64,000 nucleotides of DNA from Heterohyrax brucei (taxonomy: Eukaryota; Chordata; Mammalia; Hyracoidea; Procaviidae), in contig CM053141.1 in NCBI GenBank assembly GCA_028571685.1, forward strand, positions 55,240,333 through 55,304,332, read 5' to 3'. Of the stretch, positions 35,689 through 47,690 are shown piece after piece. A model generated the notes under the pieces. It was not told the DNA's origin, ran no database searches, and saw only the letters and a list, made by a program, of their open reading frames with translations. The translations under genes were made by a program, and so were the position numbers. Each line of letters opens with the position of its first letter. Position 1 is the first letter of the stretch.

Positions 35689-36113
35689 TGTTATGGATTG
35701 AATTATATCCCCCCAAATATGTTGTTGTAAATCCTAACCTTTATGCCTGTGGTTATATAATCCCATTCGAGAAGAGGTTGTCTTTATTATGTTAATGAGT
35801 CAGGATTAGTGGAGGGTGTGTTTTAAATCCATCTTTTGCAAGAAATAGAAGGAGCAGATTGAACAACTTGTGATGGAGGAAGAAGAGAAGAAGACAGGTT
35901 CCAAGGCACATGGACACCTCCAAGGAGCCACGGAACAGAAAGTGAAGAGACAAGAACCTCCCTCCACATGTAACAGAGAAACAAAGCCTTTGCCTAGAGC
36001 CAGAGCCCTGAATTTGGACTTCTAGGCTCCTAAACCATGAGAAAATACATTTTTGTTGTTAAAGCTACCCACGTGTGGTATTTGTTACAGCAGCACTAGG
36101 TAACTAAAGGACA
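35689..36113 (+). mobile_element. MaLR 3' LTR
   Basis: Begins TGTTATGGATTGAATTATAT and ends 'cactaggtaactaaaggaca', with TG..CA termini. The blocks 'gtcctaacc'-like 'aaatcctaacctttatgcct' and 'ttggacttctaggctcctaa' are clear. It directly follows the internal region in the same orientation. Confidence 0.85.
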
Positions 36114-36364
36114 TGTCCTATTAATAAACTATAAAATGCAACTAATTTAGGCTTAAATCAGAAAGTTTAAATGACTCCATTTCTGTTTCAGTTTTGGCTT
36201 GAACTCCAAAAGACAGAAACTAAAAGAACAGTTAGAAACATTCCTGATATCCAAAGTAAGGCAGGAAAAGACCTGTACAGATCCTGCAACAAATGTTTCT
36301 TGTCCATAGTCAAATGACAAAGAGAGGTATGAAGGAACTGAGGTTACTGGCTCACAATTTCTCC

Positions 36365-36410
36365 CCTAGGGTCGCCATGAGTTGGATCCACCTCGATGGC
36401 ACTTGGCTTT
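36365..36410 (+). mobile_element. AfroSINE/RTE tail fragment
   Basis: 'ctagggtcgccatgagttgg' and 'cctcgatggcacttggcttt' are the shared tail only. Confidence 0.6.
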
Positions 36411-37049
36411 ATTCCTCCCCTGTACAAAGTCTAGGATACCTCCACTGACTGCTACCTTGAAAACAAAGGCTCTAGTTCACAGCTGGGAAGTTACTGCTTT
36501 CTCACCAATGTCAGGTCAAAGAGGCACCATTCCTAGAGACCAAAGCTAAATCTGTAATGAGAATGTCATGATCAAGTCATCTCAAAATGGGTCCCACCTA
36601 AAAGCATGCCTGCTGGGGAAAGAGATTTGAGAAACTGAATTGAGACACACCTTCCTTTGAAATATACCTGATTTGACCAGCTAAAAGAGATTCTGTGCTT
36701 GACTCAAGGGTGGAACACCAGAAGATCCTATAACCACAGTTCTGGAAAGCTCAACACACTGACAGAGCAGAGAGTTTAACAACTGATTCAACCACAGCAA
36801 ACCAGTGTCAGATTACTGCTGGGACCTATAAATATGACCCTCTTGCCCCAACCTCTCCTTTGTGAAGCAGGAGCCAAAAGTAACCTGGAGAAATGGAGAC
36901 AGGGGAAGATAGGAACAAGGTAGGCCAACTAGAGAAGGCACCACCACTCCTTTTTCCCTGAAGCTGAACTGAAGAAGGCATAAATTAGGGAGAGAACATT
37001 GAACTTCAACTAAAACCCCTAATTTGTTGTTTAATGATTAGACAGGATG
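36411..37049. other. Unrecognised sequence
   Basis: No supportable gene or repeat. Confidence 0.5.
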
Positions 37050-37195
37050 GAAACCCTGGTGGTGTAGTGGGTTGAGTACTACATCTGCTAACCAAAAGGT
37101 TAGCAGTTCAAATCCGCCAGGTGCTCCTTGGAAACTCTGTGGGGCAGTTCTCCTCTGACTCAACTTGATGCAGTGGGTTTGGCTTGGTTTTTTTG
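37050..37195 (+). mobile_element. AfroSINE (short form)
   Basis: 'gaaaccctggtggtgtagtg', box B 'gttcaaatcc' and 'ggtgctccttggaaactctg' are well preserved. The tail is shortened by a deletion of the 'tagggtcgctatgag' part. Confidence 0.92.
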
Positions 37196-39554
37196 GTAGA
37201 CAGGGTGTTTTTTAATTTCTGAAATAAGACTACTGTTGTAACTGAAAGAAACAAGACAATTTCTAAAAGTAAGTGGGAGAACCATGAGGACAAGCGCAGG
37301 GGAAAAATAGACCACAGAACAGATTTGAAAAGGAGTGCAACAAAATGATAATGACAGTTTGGGTAAAAACGATGAGCCTATGAAGCTCACTTTTTAATAC
37401 TCTGGCAACATGTGTCATTTTCCCAGTTTGGCTCAAGAGGAAGTTGAAATTCTGTAGAGCTTTGTAATCCCAGAAGAAACTGGAAATTTTTCTAAAGAAT
37501 TGGCTCACGTATTTCATACAGAGAATTGGCTCATGTACTACATACTTTAAAAAAAATCAACATTAAACACAAATTGTCTTGGGAAAAATAGGAGTGTTGA
37601 GATACTAATGGTGAGTAAATATATTTAAATACACAAAGTGCCTCAAAACTCTAGATTGATGAAATGTGTAGAATCCCCTGATCTGTAGTCAGCATATCAT
37701 GATGCTAATTTCCACGGAAGTTATACAGCACTGAATTTCACAACCAGTGAAACACTCACTCCAGAACATTGCAATAATCTATTCAGTTATTCAGTCAGCA
37801 TATTTAGCTCTCATGGACTCCAAATCACTTCAAATCTATCACTAGTGTATTTATAAAAACAAACACAACGCATGTTGAGATGGCTACATGACAACATTAA
37901 AGATTTCTAGCCTAAGAGTTTTTGAAAACCAAGATTTGTATCTAGAAACAAACCACAGAGGTTCAGCACCTAAAGACACACAAATAAATATGGAGCAGGA
38001 AAAGGAAAACAATTCCGTGTCCAGGATAGAGTGGCTATGCAAAAACTCATTTCTCAGACATATACTATATCCTTTGAATATGAAAATCATAAAAACACAT
38101 TTTAAAGACTAATTTCATGTTCACACAATATCCTTAAGAAATTTTGCCAGTAGTCATAAATACTATTCTATTTGTCAGTTACCTGCAGGAATACTGTAGA
38201 CAGATTCTAGTACTTTGCTCTAGATGGACCCAGGTTCATAGCCTGGAATCTTATCAAAAGGTGCATGTAGGAACAAGGCATTTCCTAGAAGTACTCTCAT
38301 TTCCTAAGGATGTACTTCACTGAAACCTAGGACTTATCCATGATTCAGAATATTGTGGTTTTGAAATGATTAATAGGAAAGGGTTGTAAAAATGTGAGTC
38401 ATATGAAAGGGAAAAAGGTGTGAGGAAAGGAAACTATTAAAAGAAAGTGCACCACATATCTGTGAACCAAGTCAGCAAGATAATGTATAACAGAATGCAT
38501 AACCTTGGTCATCCACATTTTCTTCTTATCTGACAAATGCAGATTGCTAACCTCAGAGGAGTCAAGAAATGAATGAATCACAAATGGAATCCACTTGGGA
38601 TGATTCACTTAACAGATATTTGTTGAACTCCCAATATGTGTCAGGAATTGTTCTGGGTACATAAAGGAATAGAAGGATGGACAGCTAGTCAGATGATTAG
38701 ATAGATAGACAGACAGACAGATAGATAGATAGATAAAGTAGATAGGTGGACAGATAGACAGACAGATAGATACTCCTTGCCCTCAGAGAACTCTCAATTC
38801 AGGGAAAGCGTCAGACAAGTAAACATTTTCTACTGCCTAAAAGTCCAAAGACTTAATAGTTAGCTCCAGAACATGAATTTTGAAACTCCCTGGGAGAATT
38901 TATCCACCCACGCCATTGAACTGGATTGGGCCTTGATATATTTATAGCACTAACTGTCAGTTTTTCCCCCTGCAGTTCAAAATAATATTAACTTCTTAAA
39001 TCCCTTAAGGATAACTTATTGCAAGTTGGTAATGTGAATTTAAAATATTTCCTCTTTTCGTTTGCCTCTAAAATGACAGGATAAGAAAAGAAATAGCTCT
39101 TTTATGAAAGTTGTTTGGCATAGTTAGAATGGCAAATTTCGAGACAAGTTTAACTCTTTATGTGTAGAAATTCTAGATTACTGAATATTATAATGGGTTG
39201 TATCTCTCTTTTTAAAGTGGTGATACAGAAAAATGTAATTTATCCTTAAATTAGGAGACCACCACAACTAAGGTCATTTAGAGCAGGAAGTGTGTGCTTA
39301 TTCTATGCAACACATCCTGTGGCACTTAGCAAAATGCCTTATTTATCTGTGTTCCAAAGGGTTTCCAAGACTGCCTTTTTGGGAGCATGGCACTAGGACT
39401 TTCTTTCAAGATCCCTCTGGGATTGGTTAGAACCACCACCCTTTCTACTAGTAGTTAAGAGCTTTACCACTTACAACACTCAGACTCATAGCTGGCAGTC
39501 AGTAATGAGACTGAACAGTGGAAGCCCAACACTTAAAGACTAAATAATTATATG
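37196..39554. other. Mostly unrecognised sequence
   Basis: I see no gene. The stretch around 38590-38690 and 38772-38825 resembles an ancient mammal-wide repeat split by the microsatellite, and 39350-39490 could be a very diverged AfroSINE; neither is certain. Confidence 0.45.
38692..38772. repeat. (GATA/GACA)n microsatellite
   Basis: About 80 bp of alternating gata and gaca blocks, with one irregular centre at about 38735-38750. Confidence 0.95.
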
Positions 39555-40798
39555 GTACCTCCTGGTAACAGGTGTGAAGTACATGAGACAGAGTCTCCTC
39601 ATACTTTCTTCCAAGGAGCACTCTGCCTGTACCTCTTACAAGACAGACTTATTCATTCTTCTGGCAGTCTATGGTATATTCAATATTCTTGGCTAACACT
39701 ATAACTCAAAGGCATCAGTTCGTCTTTAGTCTTCGTTGTCCAGCTTCACAGTGTATATGAGGTGACTGAAAACACCATGACTTGGCTTGAATCAAGTACA
39801 TTAATGGAAGGACTAAAGTCCTCAAAGTGCAATCCTTGTTTTTCAATGCTTTAAAGAGGTTTTTTGAAGTAAATTTGCAAAATACAACACATGGTCTGAT
39901 TTCTTGACTTCTGCTTCCATGGGTGTTGATTGAGGATCCAAGTAAAATGAAATCCTTGAAAACTTCAGTATTTCCTCTGTTTATTATCGTGTTACTTATT
40001 GGTCTAGGTGTGAGAATTTTTGTTTTCTTTATGTGGAAGTATACACCATACCAAAGGTTGTGGTCTTTGATCTTCTTCAGTAAGTGTGTCAGGTCTTCTT
40101 CAGTTTCAGCAAGAAAATTTGTATCGCCTGCGTATTCCAGGTTGTTAATGAGCTCTCCTCCAAACTGATGCTGATTTTTTTTTCATATTGTCAAGCTTTA
40201 TAGATTACTTGCTCCGCCTATAGAATGAATAAGTGTGGTGAAAACATACAACCATGGTGTAGACCATTCCTGACCTCAAACTAGACTGTAATCCTTTGTT
40301 CTCCTTGACTGGCTGTGCCTCTTCCTCTCTGTGCAAGTTCCCAATGAGCAATGTCATTCATGATTTGTTATGACCCAAACAATTGAGTATCTTTAAATAG
40401 TCAATAAAACACAATCAAACATTTTTCTGGTACTCTCTGTTTCTAGACAAGAGCCATCTGACGTCAGCAATGACATTCCTGGTTCCACATCCTCTTCTGA
40501 TTCTGACTTGAATTTCTGGCAGTTCTCTGTTGAGGTACTACTGCAGCTGCTTTTAAGAGACCTTCAGCAATATTTTACTTGTGTGAGATTTTAATGATAC
40601 TGTTTGATAACTTTTGCATTCTGTTGGATCACCACTTTTGGTGATGGGTGAAAATGTAGGTTGCTTTAATTTGGTTGGCAAGGAAACTGTCTTCCAAATT
40701 CCTTAACATAGAAGAGTGAGCACCTCTAACTTTGCATTCATTTGTTGAAAGATCTCGATTGCTATTCCATTGATTCCTGGAGTCTTATTTTTACTAAT

Positions 40799-40843
40799 GT
40801 TGCTATGAGTCAGAATTGCCTCAGTGGCAGTGGGTTTGGGTTC
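40799..40843 (+). mobile_element. AfroSINE/RTE tail fragment inside RTE
   Basis: 'gttgctatgagtcagaattg' and 'gtggcagtgggtttgggttc' interrupt the minus-strand RTE sequence, which is continuous on both sides. Confidence 0.7.
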
Positions 40844-41466
40844 ACGTTTGGATTCAGTGCAGCTTGGATATTTTCCTTCAGCACCATCAGTTCTTGATCA
40901 CATGCTACATTCTGAAATGACTGAGCATCAACCAATTTTTTCAGTCCAGTGGCTCTGTGTCATCCTTGCGCCTTCTCTTGGTGCTACATGCATCATCAAT
41001 GTTTTTGCCATAGGACTTTCAATATTTTCTATCAAGGCTTAAATTTTTCTTCAGTTATTTCAGCTTGAGAAACACTGATCATATTCTCTTCTTTTGTTTT
41101 TCTGACTCCAGGTCTTCGCACATCTCATTATAATACTTGAGTAGGTCTTCTTGAGTCAACTTTTAAAATCTTCTCTTCAGCCTTTTTACTTCATCATTTT
41201 TTTCTGTTTGCTCTAGCTACTCTACTTTCAAGAGAAAATTTCAGTTCCTTTTGACGTCCATTTTTGTTTTTGTCTTTTTTGCTGTGTTTGTAATGACCTT
41301 TTGCTTTTTTCAAGATTCTTTGATATCATTCCATAACTCCAGTGGTCTTCAGTCATTAGTGTTCAGTGCATCAAATCCATTCAGGAGATGATCTCTAAAT
41401 TCAGACGGGACATACTCAAGGTTGTATTTTGATTCTTATGGACTTGTTCCAATTTTCTCAGGTTTC

Positions 41467-41889
41467 TTTTTTTTTTGAGTTTGTGTATGTTAAGTGAAAG
41501 TTTACAGAGCACATTGATTCATCATTAAACGATTAATACACAGTTTTTTGTGACATTTGTTGCCAACCCTATGATGGGTCAATGTTCTTCCCTTCTTGAC
41601 CTTAGTTTCTCCATTTCCACTTATCCAGTTTTCCTGTCCCTTCCTACTTTCTTATCTTTCCTTTGGGCTGGTTTGCCCATTTAGTCTCATATATGTGGTC
41701 AAACTATGTGTGCTATTTTTTGTGTTATAGGCCTGTCTAACTTTGGGTGAAGGGTGAACTTTAGGAATGACTTCAGTACTGAGCTAAAGAATGTCTGGGA
41801 GTCATACTCTCAGGGTTTATGCTGTCTCTAGGATCAATAAGTTTTTTCCTTACATTTTTCTCCCCCTCTGTCTAGAACCTTCTGAATTA
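41467..41889 (-). mobile_element. L1 3' end inserted in RTE
   Basis: A T run at about 41467 is followed by antisense L1 3'UTR ('gtgaaagtttacagagcaca', 'taggcctgtctaactttggg'). The RTE target sequence is repeated at 41447-41466 and 41890-41909, about 15 of 20 bases matching, as an aged target-site duplication. Confidence 0.8.
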
Positions 41890-42059
41890 TTCTAATATTC
41901 TTCAGCTTCAACTTGAACTTGCACATAAACAATTAATAGTCTGCTCCACAGTTGGCCTCTGACCTTATTCTGACTGATGGTATAGAGTACCTCCATTGTC
42001 TGTTTCATTACAGAGCTGGAATGGAAGTCAGAAGGGAAGAACACATTCTTCACTTCGTA

Positions 42060-43640
42060 AACTGAAGGAACTGAAGAAAAAAATTCTAGCCTTGAGTTGC
42101 AATAGTGAAGGATACTATAGGGAAAATATTAAATGACTCAGGGGACATCAAAAGAAGATGGAAGGAATACATAGAGTCATTATTTCAGAAAGTGTTGGTC
42201 AATGTTCAACCATCTGAAGAGGTAGCATATTATCAGGAGATGATGGTAGTGAAAGAAGAAGCTGAAGCTGCATTGAAGGCATTGGCCAAAAACAAGGCTC
42301 CAGGAATTGACAGAATATTGGTTGAGTTATTTCAACAAACAGAAGCAGTGCTAAAAGTGCTTACTTGTCTATGCCAAGAAATTTGGAGGACAGCTACCTG
42401 GCCAACTGACTGGAAGAGATCCATATTTATGCCCATTCCAAAGAAAGGAGATCCAACCAAATGCAGAAATTACTGAACAATATCATTAATATCACATGCA
42501 AGTAAAATTTTGCACAAAATCATTCAACAGCAATGGCAACAGCATATGGACAGGGAACTGTGAGAAATTCAAGTGGGGTTCAGACTAGGATGTGGAACCA
42601 GGGATATCATTGTTGATGTCAGATGGATCTTGGCTGAAAGCAGAGAATATCAGAAAGATGTTTATCTGTGTTTCACTGACTATGCAAAGGCATTTGACTG
42701 TGTAGATCATAAAATATTCTGTCTAACATTGTGTAAAATGGGAATTCCAGAATATGTAATTGTACTCTCAAAGAATCTGTATATGGACCAAGACAGCAAT
42801 GTGAATAAGGGAACACTGCATGGTTTAAAACCAGGAAAGGTGTGTGTCAGGGCTGTATCCTTTCACCATACCTTTTTAATCTGCATGCCAAGCAAATAAT
42901 CTGAGACACTGGATTGTACAAAGAAAAATTAGGCATCAGGATTGGAGGACAACTCATTAATAACTTTAACTTGCATAATGCAGACAATACCACCTTACTG
43001 GCTGGAAATGAAGTAGATTTCAAACACTTACTGATGAAGATCAAGGACCACAGCCTTCAGTATGGATTGCAGCTCAACATCAGGAAAACAAAAATCCCCT
43101 CAATGGGACCAGTAAGTAACATCAACATAAATGGAGAAAGGATTGAGGTTGTCAAAGATTTCATTTTACTTGGGTCCACAGTCAATGCCCACAGAAGCAG
43201 TAGTCAAGAAATCAAAAGAGACATTGTACTGGGAAAATCTGGTGCAAAGGATCTCTTTAAAGTACTGAAAAGTAAAGATGTCACCTTGAACACTAATGTG
43301 CACCTGACTCAAGCCACAGTATTCTCAGTCACATCATATGCATACAAAAGCTGGACAGTGAACAAAGACGACAGAAGAATTGATGCCCATGAACTGTGGT
43401 GTTGGAAAAGAATGTTGAATGTACCACAGACTGCCAAAGGAACAAACAGGTCTGTTCTGGAAGAAGTCCAACCAGAGTGCTCCTTGGAAGCAAAGATGGC
43501 AAGACTGCATGTTACATACTTTGGACATGTCAGAAGAGATCAGTCCCTAGAGAAATATGTCATGCAGCTTACATACTTTGGACATGTTGTCAGGAAGGAT
43601 CAGTCCCCGAAAAAGGACATCATGCTTGATAGCTGAGGGT
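42060..43640 (+). pseudogene. RTE reverse transcriptase ORF, degraded
   Basis: Three open pieces at 42105-42476, 42573-42899 and 42914-43636 cover the RTE protein from ahead of the RT fingers to the C-terminus. Recognisable are the NKAPGIDRI motif, FTDYAKAFDCVDH (an RT aspartate motif) and the C-terminal LWCWKRMLNVP region. The catalytic YADD is replaced by NADN, so activity would be lost even without the stops. Codons at 43512-43568 are repeated once in tandem, adding 19 residues. Confidence 0.88.
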
Positions 43641-43744
43641 CAGAGAAGAAGAGGAAGACCCTCTATGAGAGGGAGTAACACAGTGGCAGTAACAACGGGC
43701 TTAAGCATAAAAACGCTGGTGGGCGTGGCATCAGACTTGGCAGT

Positions 43745-44072
43745 TGCCCCGGCCCGCGGGGCAAATCAGCTGAGGGCGGGGAGGAACCTGTGAAAAGGAA
43801 AATGGGGCAAGAGATGCGAAGAAATGGAGGCAAGACAAGATTCTGATCAAGCCTCAAAAATTTTTTATTTCAGCAGTGGATACATATATACAACGGGAAG
43901 GGGAGGGATTTGGAATCGGGTGATATCTGGTGTGAGGCACTTGGCGTTTTATGATTGGTTAGGCGGTATGCCTGGACAGTGACGTGCGGGTAGTTTTCAG
44001 GCGCGCGCGTTTTTAGGGGCTTTCCGGACTTCCTGTTTTTGGGGGGCCTGAAGTTTTTCATGGCCCCCGACA
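43745..44072 (-). mobile_element. Solo LTR, class II (ERVK/IAP-like), with 6-bp duplication
   Basis: A 328-bp insert breaks the RTE 3' end. It has TG..CA termini and perfect 6-bp flanks GGCAGT (43739-43744 and 44073-44078), the length expected for class II ERVs. On the minus strand it has a CCAAT box (43953-43957), a TATATA box (about 43884-43890), AATAAA (43864-43869) and then 'gaggcttgatcagaatcttg', which resembles IAP/ERVK R-U5. CpGs are retained, including a GCGCGCGCG run at 44001-44009, so it is young. No viral gene is present. Confidence 0.85.
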
Positions 44073-44864
44073 GGCAGTGTTTCCTTCTGTTGTGCATAGG
44101 GTTGCTGTGAGTTGTAACTGAGTCAGCGGCAGCTAATAGCAACAACAATGTTGTCCGTTTCCACTGATGCAGTCAGGTTGATTCCTGTGTACTCCGTCTG
44201 GCAAGGTCCATGGCTATAGTCACTATCTCGGTTAAAACAGGTGTTTGCAATGAAGAAGTCATTGGTCTTGCAAAATCATGTCGTAGGATCTCCAGGGTTG
44301 TTTCTGTCACCAAGGCCGTATTTCCCAACTGCAGACCCTTCTTTGTATCCAGCTTTCATATTTAAATTACCAGTAATTATCAATGCATCTTGATTGCATG
44401 CTTGACCAATCTCAAACTGCTGAAAGTTGCACAAATCTTCAATTTCCTCATCTTTGGCTTTAGTGTTTGGTGCATAATCTTGTCATTTTGAGTTTTGTCG
44501 CATCAATAAGTTAAGTCCTCAAAAGTTTCACTCTACCCACTTCATTTAGGTAGACTATTTTGAGGAGACAGATCTTTCCCAGTTGCATTGTCAAAGCTTT
44601 TCTACTTGACACACTTATCTTCTGGCACTGCGACAGACAATATTCTACTACTACTCGTAAGATTTTCACTGGACGATCTTTCCAAAGTCGATCACCAGGC
44701 CTCCTTCCTCATCTGTCTTAATCTGGAAGCTCCACTGAAACCTGTCTACCTTGGGTGGCCTTGTTGGTATTTGAAAAACCATTGACATAGTTTCCAGCAT
44801 CCCGGCAATGCATAAGGTACCAGACTACGACAAATTAACACACCCGTGGGGACAAGTAGGCTGT

Positions 44865-45104
44865 GTCTTAAACCAATCACTGTTGAGATAATAAAAGGAG
44901 CTGACTAGGCCCAGAAGGAAGAGACCTTGTAACCTATTGGCTATCCCAGAAATCCTTCAGGTAGGATCCATCTCTGGCTCAGGCATCTGCTCTGAACTGC
45001 GGAGATGGATCCATTACCTACAGCAGTCCTGTCTATCCTGAGACAAACCCAGGTTGCAGAGGTCCAAGGCAAATGTGCTCAAGAAATGAAAGAGGAACCC
45101 TGAA
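44865..45104. other. Unrecognised sequence
   Basis: No feature is recognised between the RTE 5' end and the next L1 tail. Confidence 0.4.
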
Positions 45105-45236
45105 ACCGCTGGAGAGCAGTGGAAGCTGCATATAGATGGGCATGTAAATTTATATGGGAATGTACATTTTCACTCAGTCATAATAAAAAAAAGTAAAAAA
45201 AAAAAAAAAGAAAGGAAAAGGAAAAGAAAAAAAAAT
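45105..45236 (+). mobile_element. L1 3' terminus with A-rich tail
   Basis: 'gagagcagtggaagctgcat', 'gtacattttcactcagtcat' and AATAAAA followed by about 50 A-rich bases match the last 80 bp of the full-length L1. Confidence 0.85.
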
Positions 45237-45237
45237 T

Positions 45238-45340
45238 GTGTACCTATTACATACCAAGCAGTGTGTTTGGCACTTTGTGTATTCTATCTGATTTAAAATT
45301 TGCAGCAACCTTTGGAAATAAATATGAATAATCATTTAAG
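45238..45340 (-). mobile_element. MIR fragment
   Basis: 'acctattacataccaagcag', 'tttggcactttgtgtattct' follow antisense MIR. It may be the other half of the MIR at 45755-45950. Confidence 0.5.
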
Positions 45341-45516
45341 TATTGAAGATTTACCACAACATCTCATAATGCTGACATTAGCTGATCATCCACCATTCTC
45401 AAAGTCTCATTATGTTTTCTTGGGTTTTTGGAATCCTCCTGGCAGATAGAATAGTTTTAGGATTAATACCCATGAGGTAGTTACCATCAATTTTGAATGC
45501 ATAACAGTATCACCTT

Positions 45517-45725
45517 ACATTTGTTGCCACTGTTACCTGTCAACAAGTTGATCCCTGATTGATGGTGACCCCCGGCACAATGGAACAGATGCTCCCTCTC
45601 ATCCTTAGCTCCTGTGCCATCCTGAGATAAACTCTTCATTGGAAGTGTGCTCTCTATAGAAATTTCATTGACTGATTTTTGGAAGTAGATCTCCAGGCCT
45701 TCTCTCGAGTCATCCCACCTTACAT
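45517..45725 (-). mobile_element. AfroSINE/RTE-like mosaic fragment
   Basis: 'gttgatccctgattgatggt' is the antisense tail; 'tcctgtgccatcctgagata' resembles the RTE 3' region and 'ttttggaagtagatctccag' the long-body AfroSINE. It is either a SINE inserted in an RTE end or a rearranged copy. Confidence 0.5.
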
Positions 45726-45754
45726 TGTTCAACGGCACTTGGCTTTAACTGTGG

Positions 45755-45950
45755 CACAAGCGATATGCGAAAGATTTTGCACCACAGGTCCCATCACAAT
45801 TCCCATTTTATAAGTGAGTAGACAGTTTGTAAAATGTTAAGTGACTTGCCCGAAGTCAAACAACTGGTACATGGCAGGGTCAGGATTCAAACCTTTGACC
45901 TTCTTTTTGCAAAGTCCAAGTTCTTTTCCATTGCATTAAGCTCATCCCTC
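45755..45950 (-). mobile_element. MIR SINE
   Basis: 'tcccattttataagtgagta', 'gtgacttgcccgaagtcaaa' and 'ggcagggtcaggattcaaac' match antisense MIR well. Confidence 0.75.
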
Positions 45951-47041
45951 TTATTTCCCAATGCCCTGGGCAGACAGAGCAGTTGAGAGAGCTCATAGGA
46001 ACCTATATTTCTCATACCCAGATAAACTGCAGAGAAGCCACTCCACAGTACCAAAAAAGCAGAGCAACTAGTTTACCACACTCCTGCAACACTTTGTCAG
46101 ACAGGTAGGACTGGATTGCCCTTGCTCCTTACTGGAATGGTTTGTTGATTTGGACCTTAGAATCAAAGGACTTTGGAATGGGGTTCTCTGCTTACATTGA
46201 TACTTGTTCTGAAGACTGTCTGCAAATACATAGACAGACCTCTGAGTGTAGGCTTTTCTGCATGTAAAGGAACCAACTGATTAGCTACAGGTTACACCAC
46301 AGTTTAGTAACAAAGGGGTGATTAGAATTTTCAGCCCCAAGTTACTGGCTAGGTGGCCAGCCTACATATAATATTGCTTCCTCAGAGATCAGAAGGCAAT
46401 ACCTCTGTGTTTGATACACAACATAGCAGACAAGCCTCACAATTTACTGTGGTTTCATACCCTGACCATTCTTACATGACCATTGGCCCTTAGGATTGAA
46501 TTGGGAATGAATTTTGTGGTGATGACATGTTCCAGACCTAGGATAGGATAAGTAATTTACACCACCTCCATATGTGGGTTCTGGCTTCGTAGGCTACCAG
46601 GGGAGTTATCAGACTTTATATGATTCTATATACACTTCTGCTGACTCAGAAATGGATGTAAAATACAGAACAGCATGTCAGAACAGAGCAGAGTTTTTGC
46701 AACTCCCTCAGGGAGACTTTGTTCTTAAATCAGTGACTGTATGTTACATCCTCACGTGCAAGTGTATGCTTGTGTATGTGTGTACAAAATACAATGGTTT
46801 GGGTGATAGAGTAAATCATTTGGAAATCAGTCTAGGATAAGCCCATGCAATTGTAAATGTAACATTATAATAGTGCTGATTTCATAATGTTCCTTATTTT
46901 GCCTCTTATCTCATTATGTTTTATTTAAAAAAAAAGATACTCTAGTGAACTTTATGGCTATATTTGGCTTCTTTCCCTGTATCTGAGATGCATAGACAGG
47001 CAGTCCTCTAGTTATCAACATCTGACTTACACACAACTCTA
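45951..47041. other. Unrecognised sequence
   Basis: No supportable gene or repeat. The longest frame (46574-46840, +) is 88 codons and featureless. Confidence 0.5.
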
Positions 47042-47174
47042 GCTGTTGTTGTTTGGTGCCATCAATTGATTCTGAAACACCACGTGATCCTGTACTGTCC
47101 ACAGGATCATTGTTATGCTTGAGCCAGTTGTTGCAGCCAGTGGGTCAGTCTAGCTCCTTGAGGACCTTTCTCTT

Positions 47175-47690
47175 TGTTTTAGTCAGCTGGTGCTGTGCTA
47201 ACAGAGATACCCCATGTGGATGACTTTAAGAAAGAAAAGTTTATTCTCACACAGTCCAGTAGGTTTCAAGACCAAATTCAGAGTGTCTGCTCCAGGGGAA
47301 GGGCTTTCCCTCTGGAGGAAAGTCCTTGTGTTGCATCAGTCTTTGGTCAAGGGGCATCTTGGCACTGGAACTTCAGGTCTCAAGGACACGATCTTCTCCT
47401 TGTGCTGCTTCGTTGGTGATATGAAGTTCCCGACTTTCTGCTTGCTTCTGTTTCCTTTTATCTTTTGTAAGATGAAAGGATAAACAGTGGTAGGAGCCAC
47501 ACTCCAGGGTAACTCCCTTTACATTGGAGCAGGAAGGTGACCTCAAGAAGGGATTTACAGTTCCACTCTAATCCTCTGTAACATACTGCATAGGAAAATA
47601 CAAAATAGAGGCCAATCATAAAATATTGGGAATCACAGCCAAGCCAAATGGCTACACACATTTTCGGGGGGCAGAGTTCAATCCATGACA
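47175..47690 (-). mobile_element. MaLR-type LTR inserted in RTE
   Basis: Antisense MaLR LTR from 'tgttttagtcagctggtgct' to 'gttcaatccatgaca', with TG..CA termini. The RTE ORF end is interrupted exactly here and resumes at 47691. A perfect 5-bp duplication is not seen (CTCTT/CTGTC). Confidence 0.82.

Larger units (their letters stand above)
42007..44150 (+). mobile_element. RTE LINE, plus strand, inserted in the minus RTE
   Basis: A 5'-truncated RTE with most of the reverse transcriptase domain and a complete tail. The host RTE has ttgtctgtttc at 41996-42006 and ttgtccgtttc at 44151-44161, a 10 of 11 duplication. A solo LTR sits in its 3' part. Confidence 0.88.
39555..44864 (-). mobile_element. 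RTE LINE, minus strand, hosting three insertions
   Basis: Taking out the inserted segments, one RTE reads antisense from within the ORF end ('tggcagtctatggtatattc' at about 39663) to near its 5' end ('cagcatcccggcaatgcata' and 'acgacaaattaacacacccg' at about 44797-44850). Its 3' tail is missing. Interruptions are a tail fragment at 40799, an L1 3' end at 41467-41889 and a plus-strand RTE at 42007-44150. The coding frame is destroyed. Confidence 0.85.

Noticed and set aside
38692-38772. CRISPR-like array
   Set aside because: It is a simple tetranucleotide microsatellite in a mammalian genome, without spacers.
39350-39490. Possible diverged AfroSINE, long-body variant
   Set aside because: Only scattered words match ('ctctgggattggttagaacc'); not enough to annotate.
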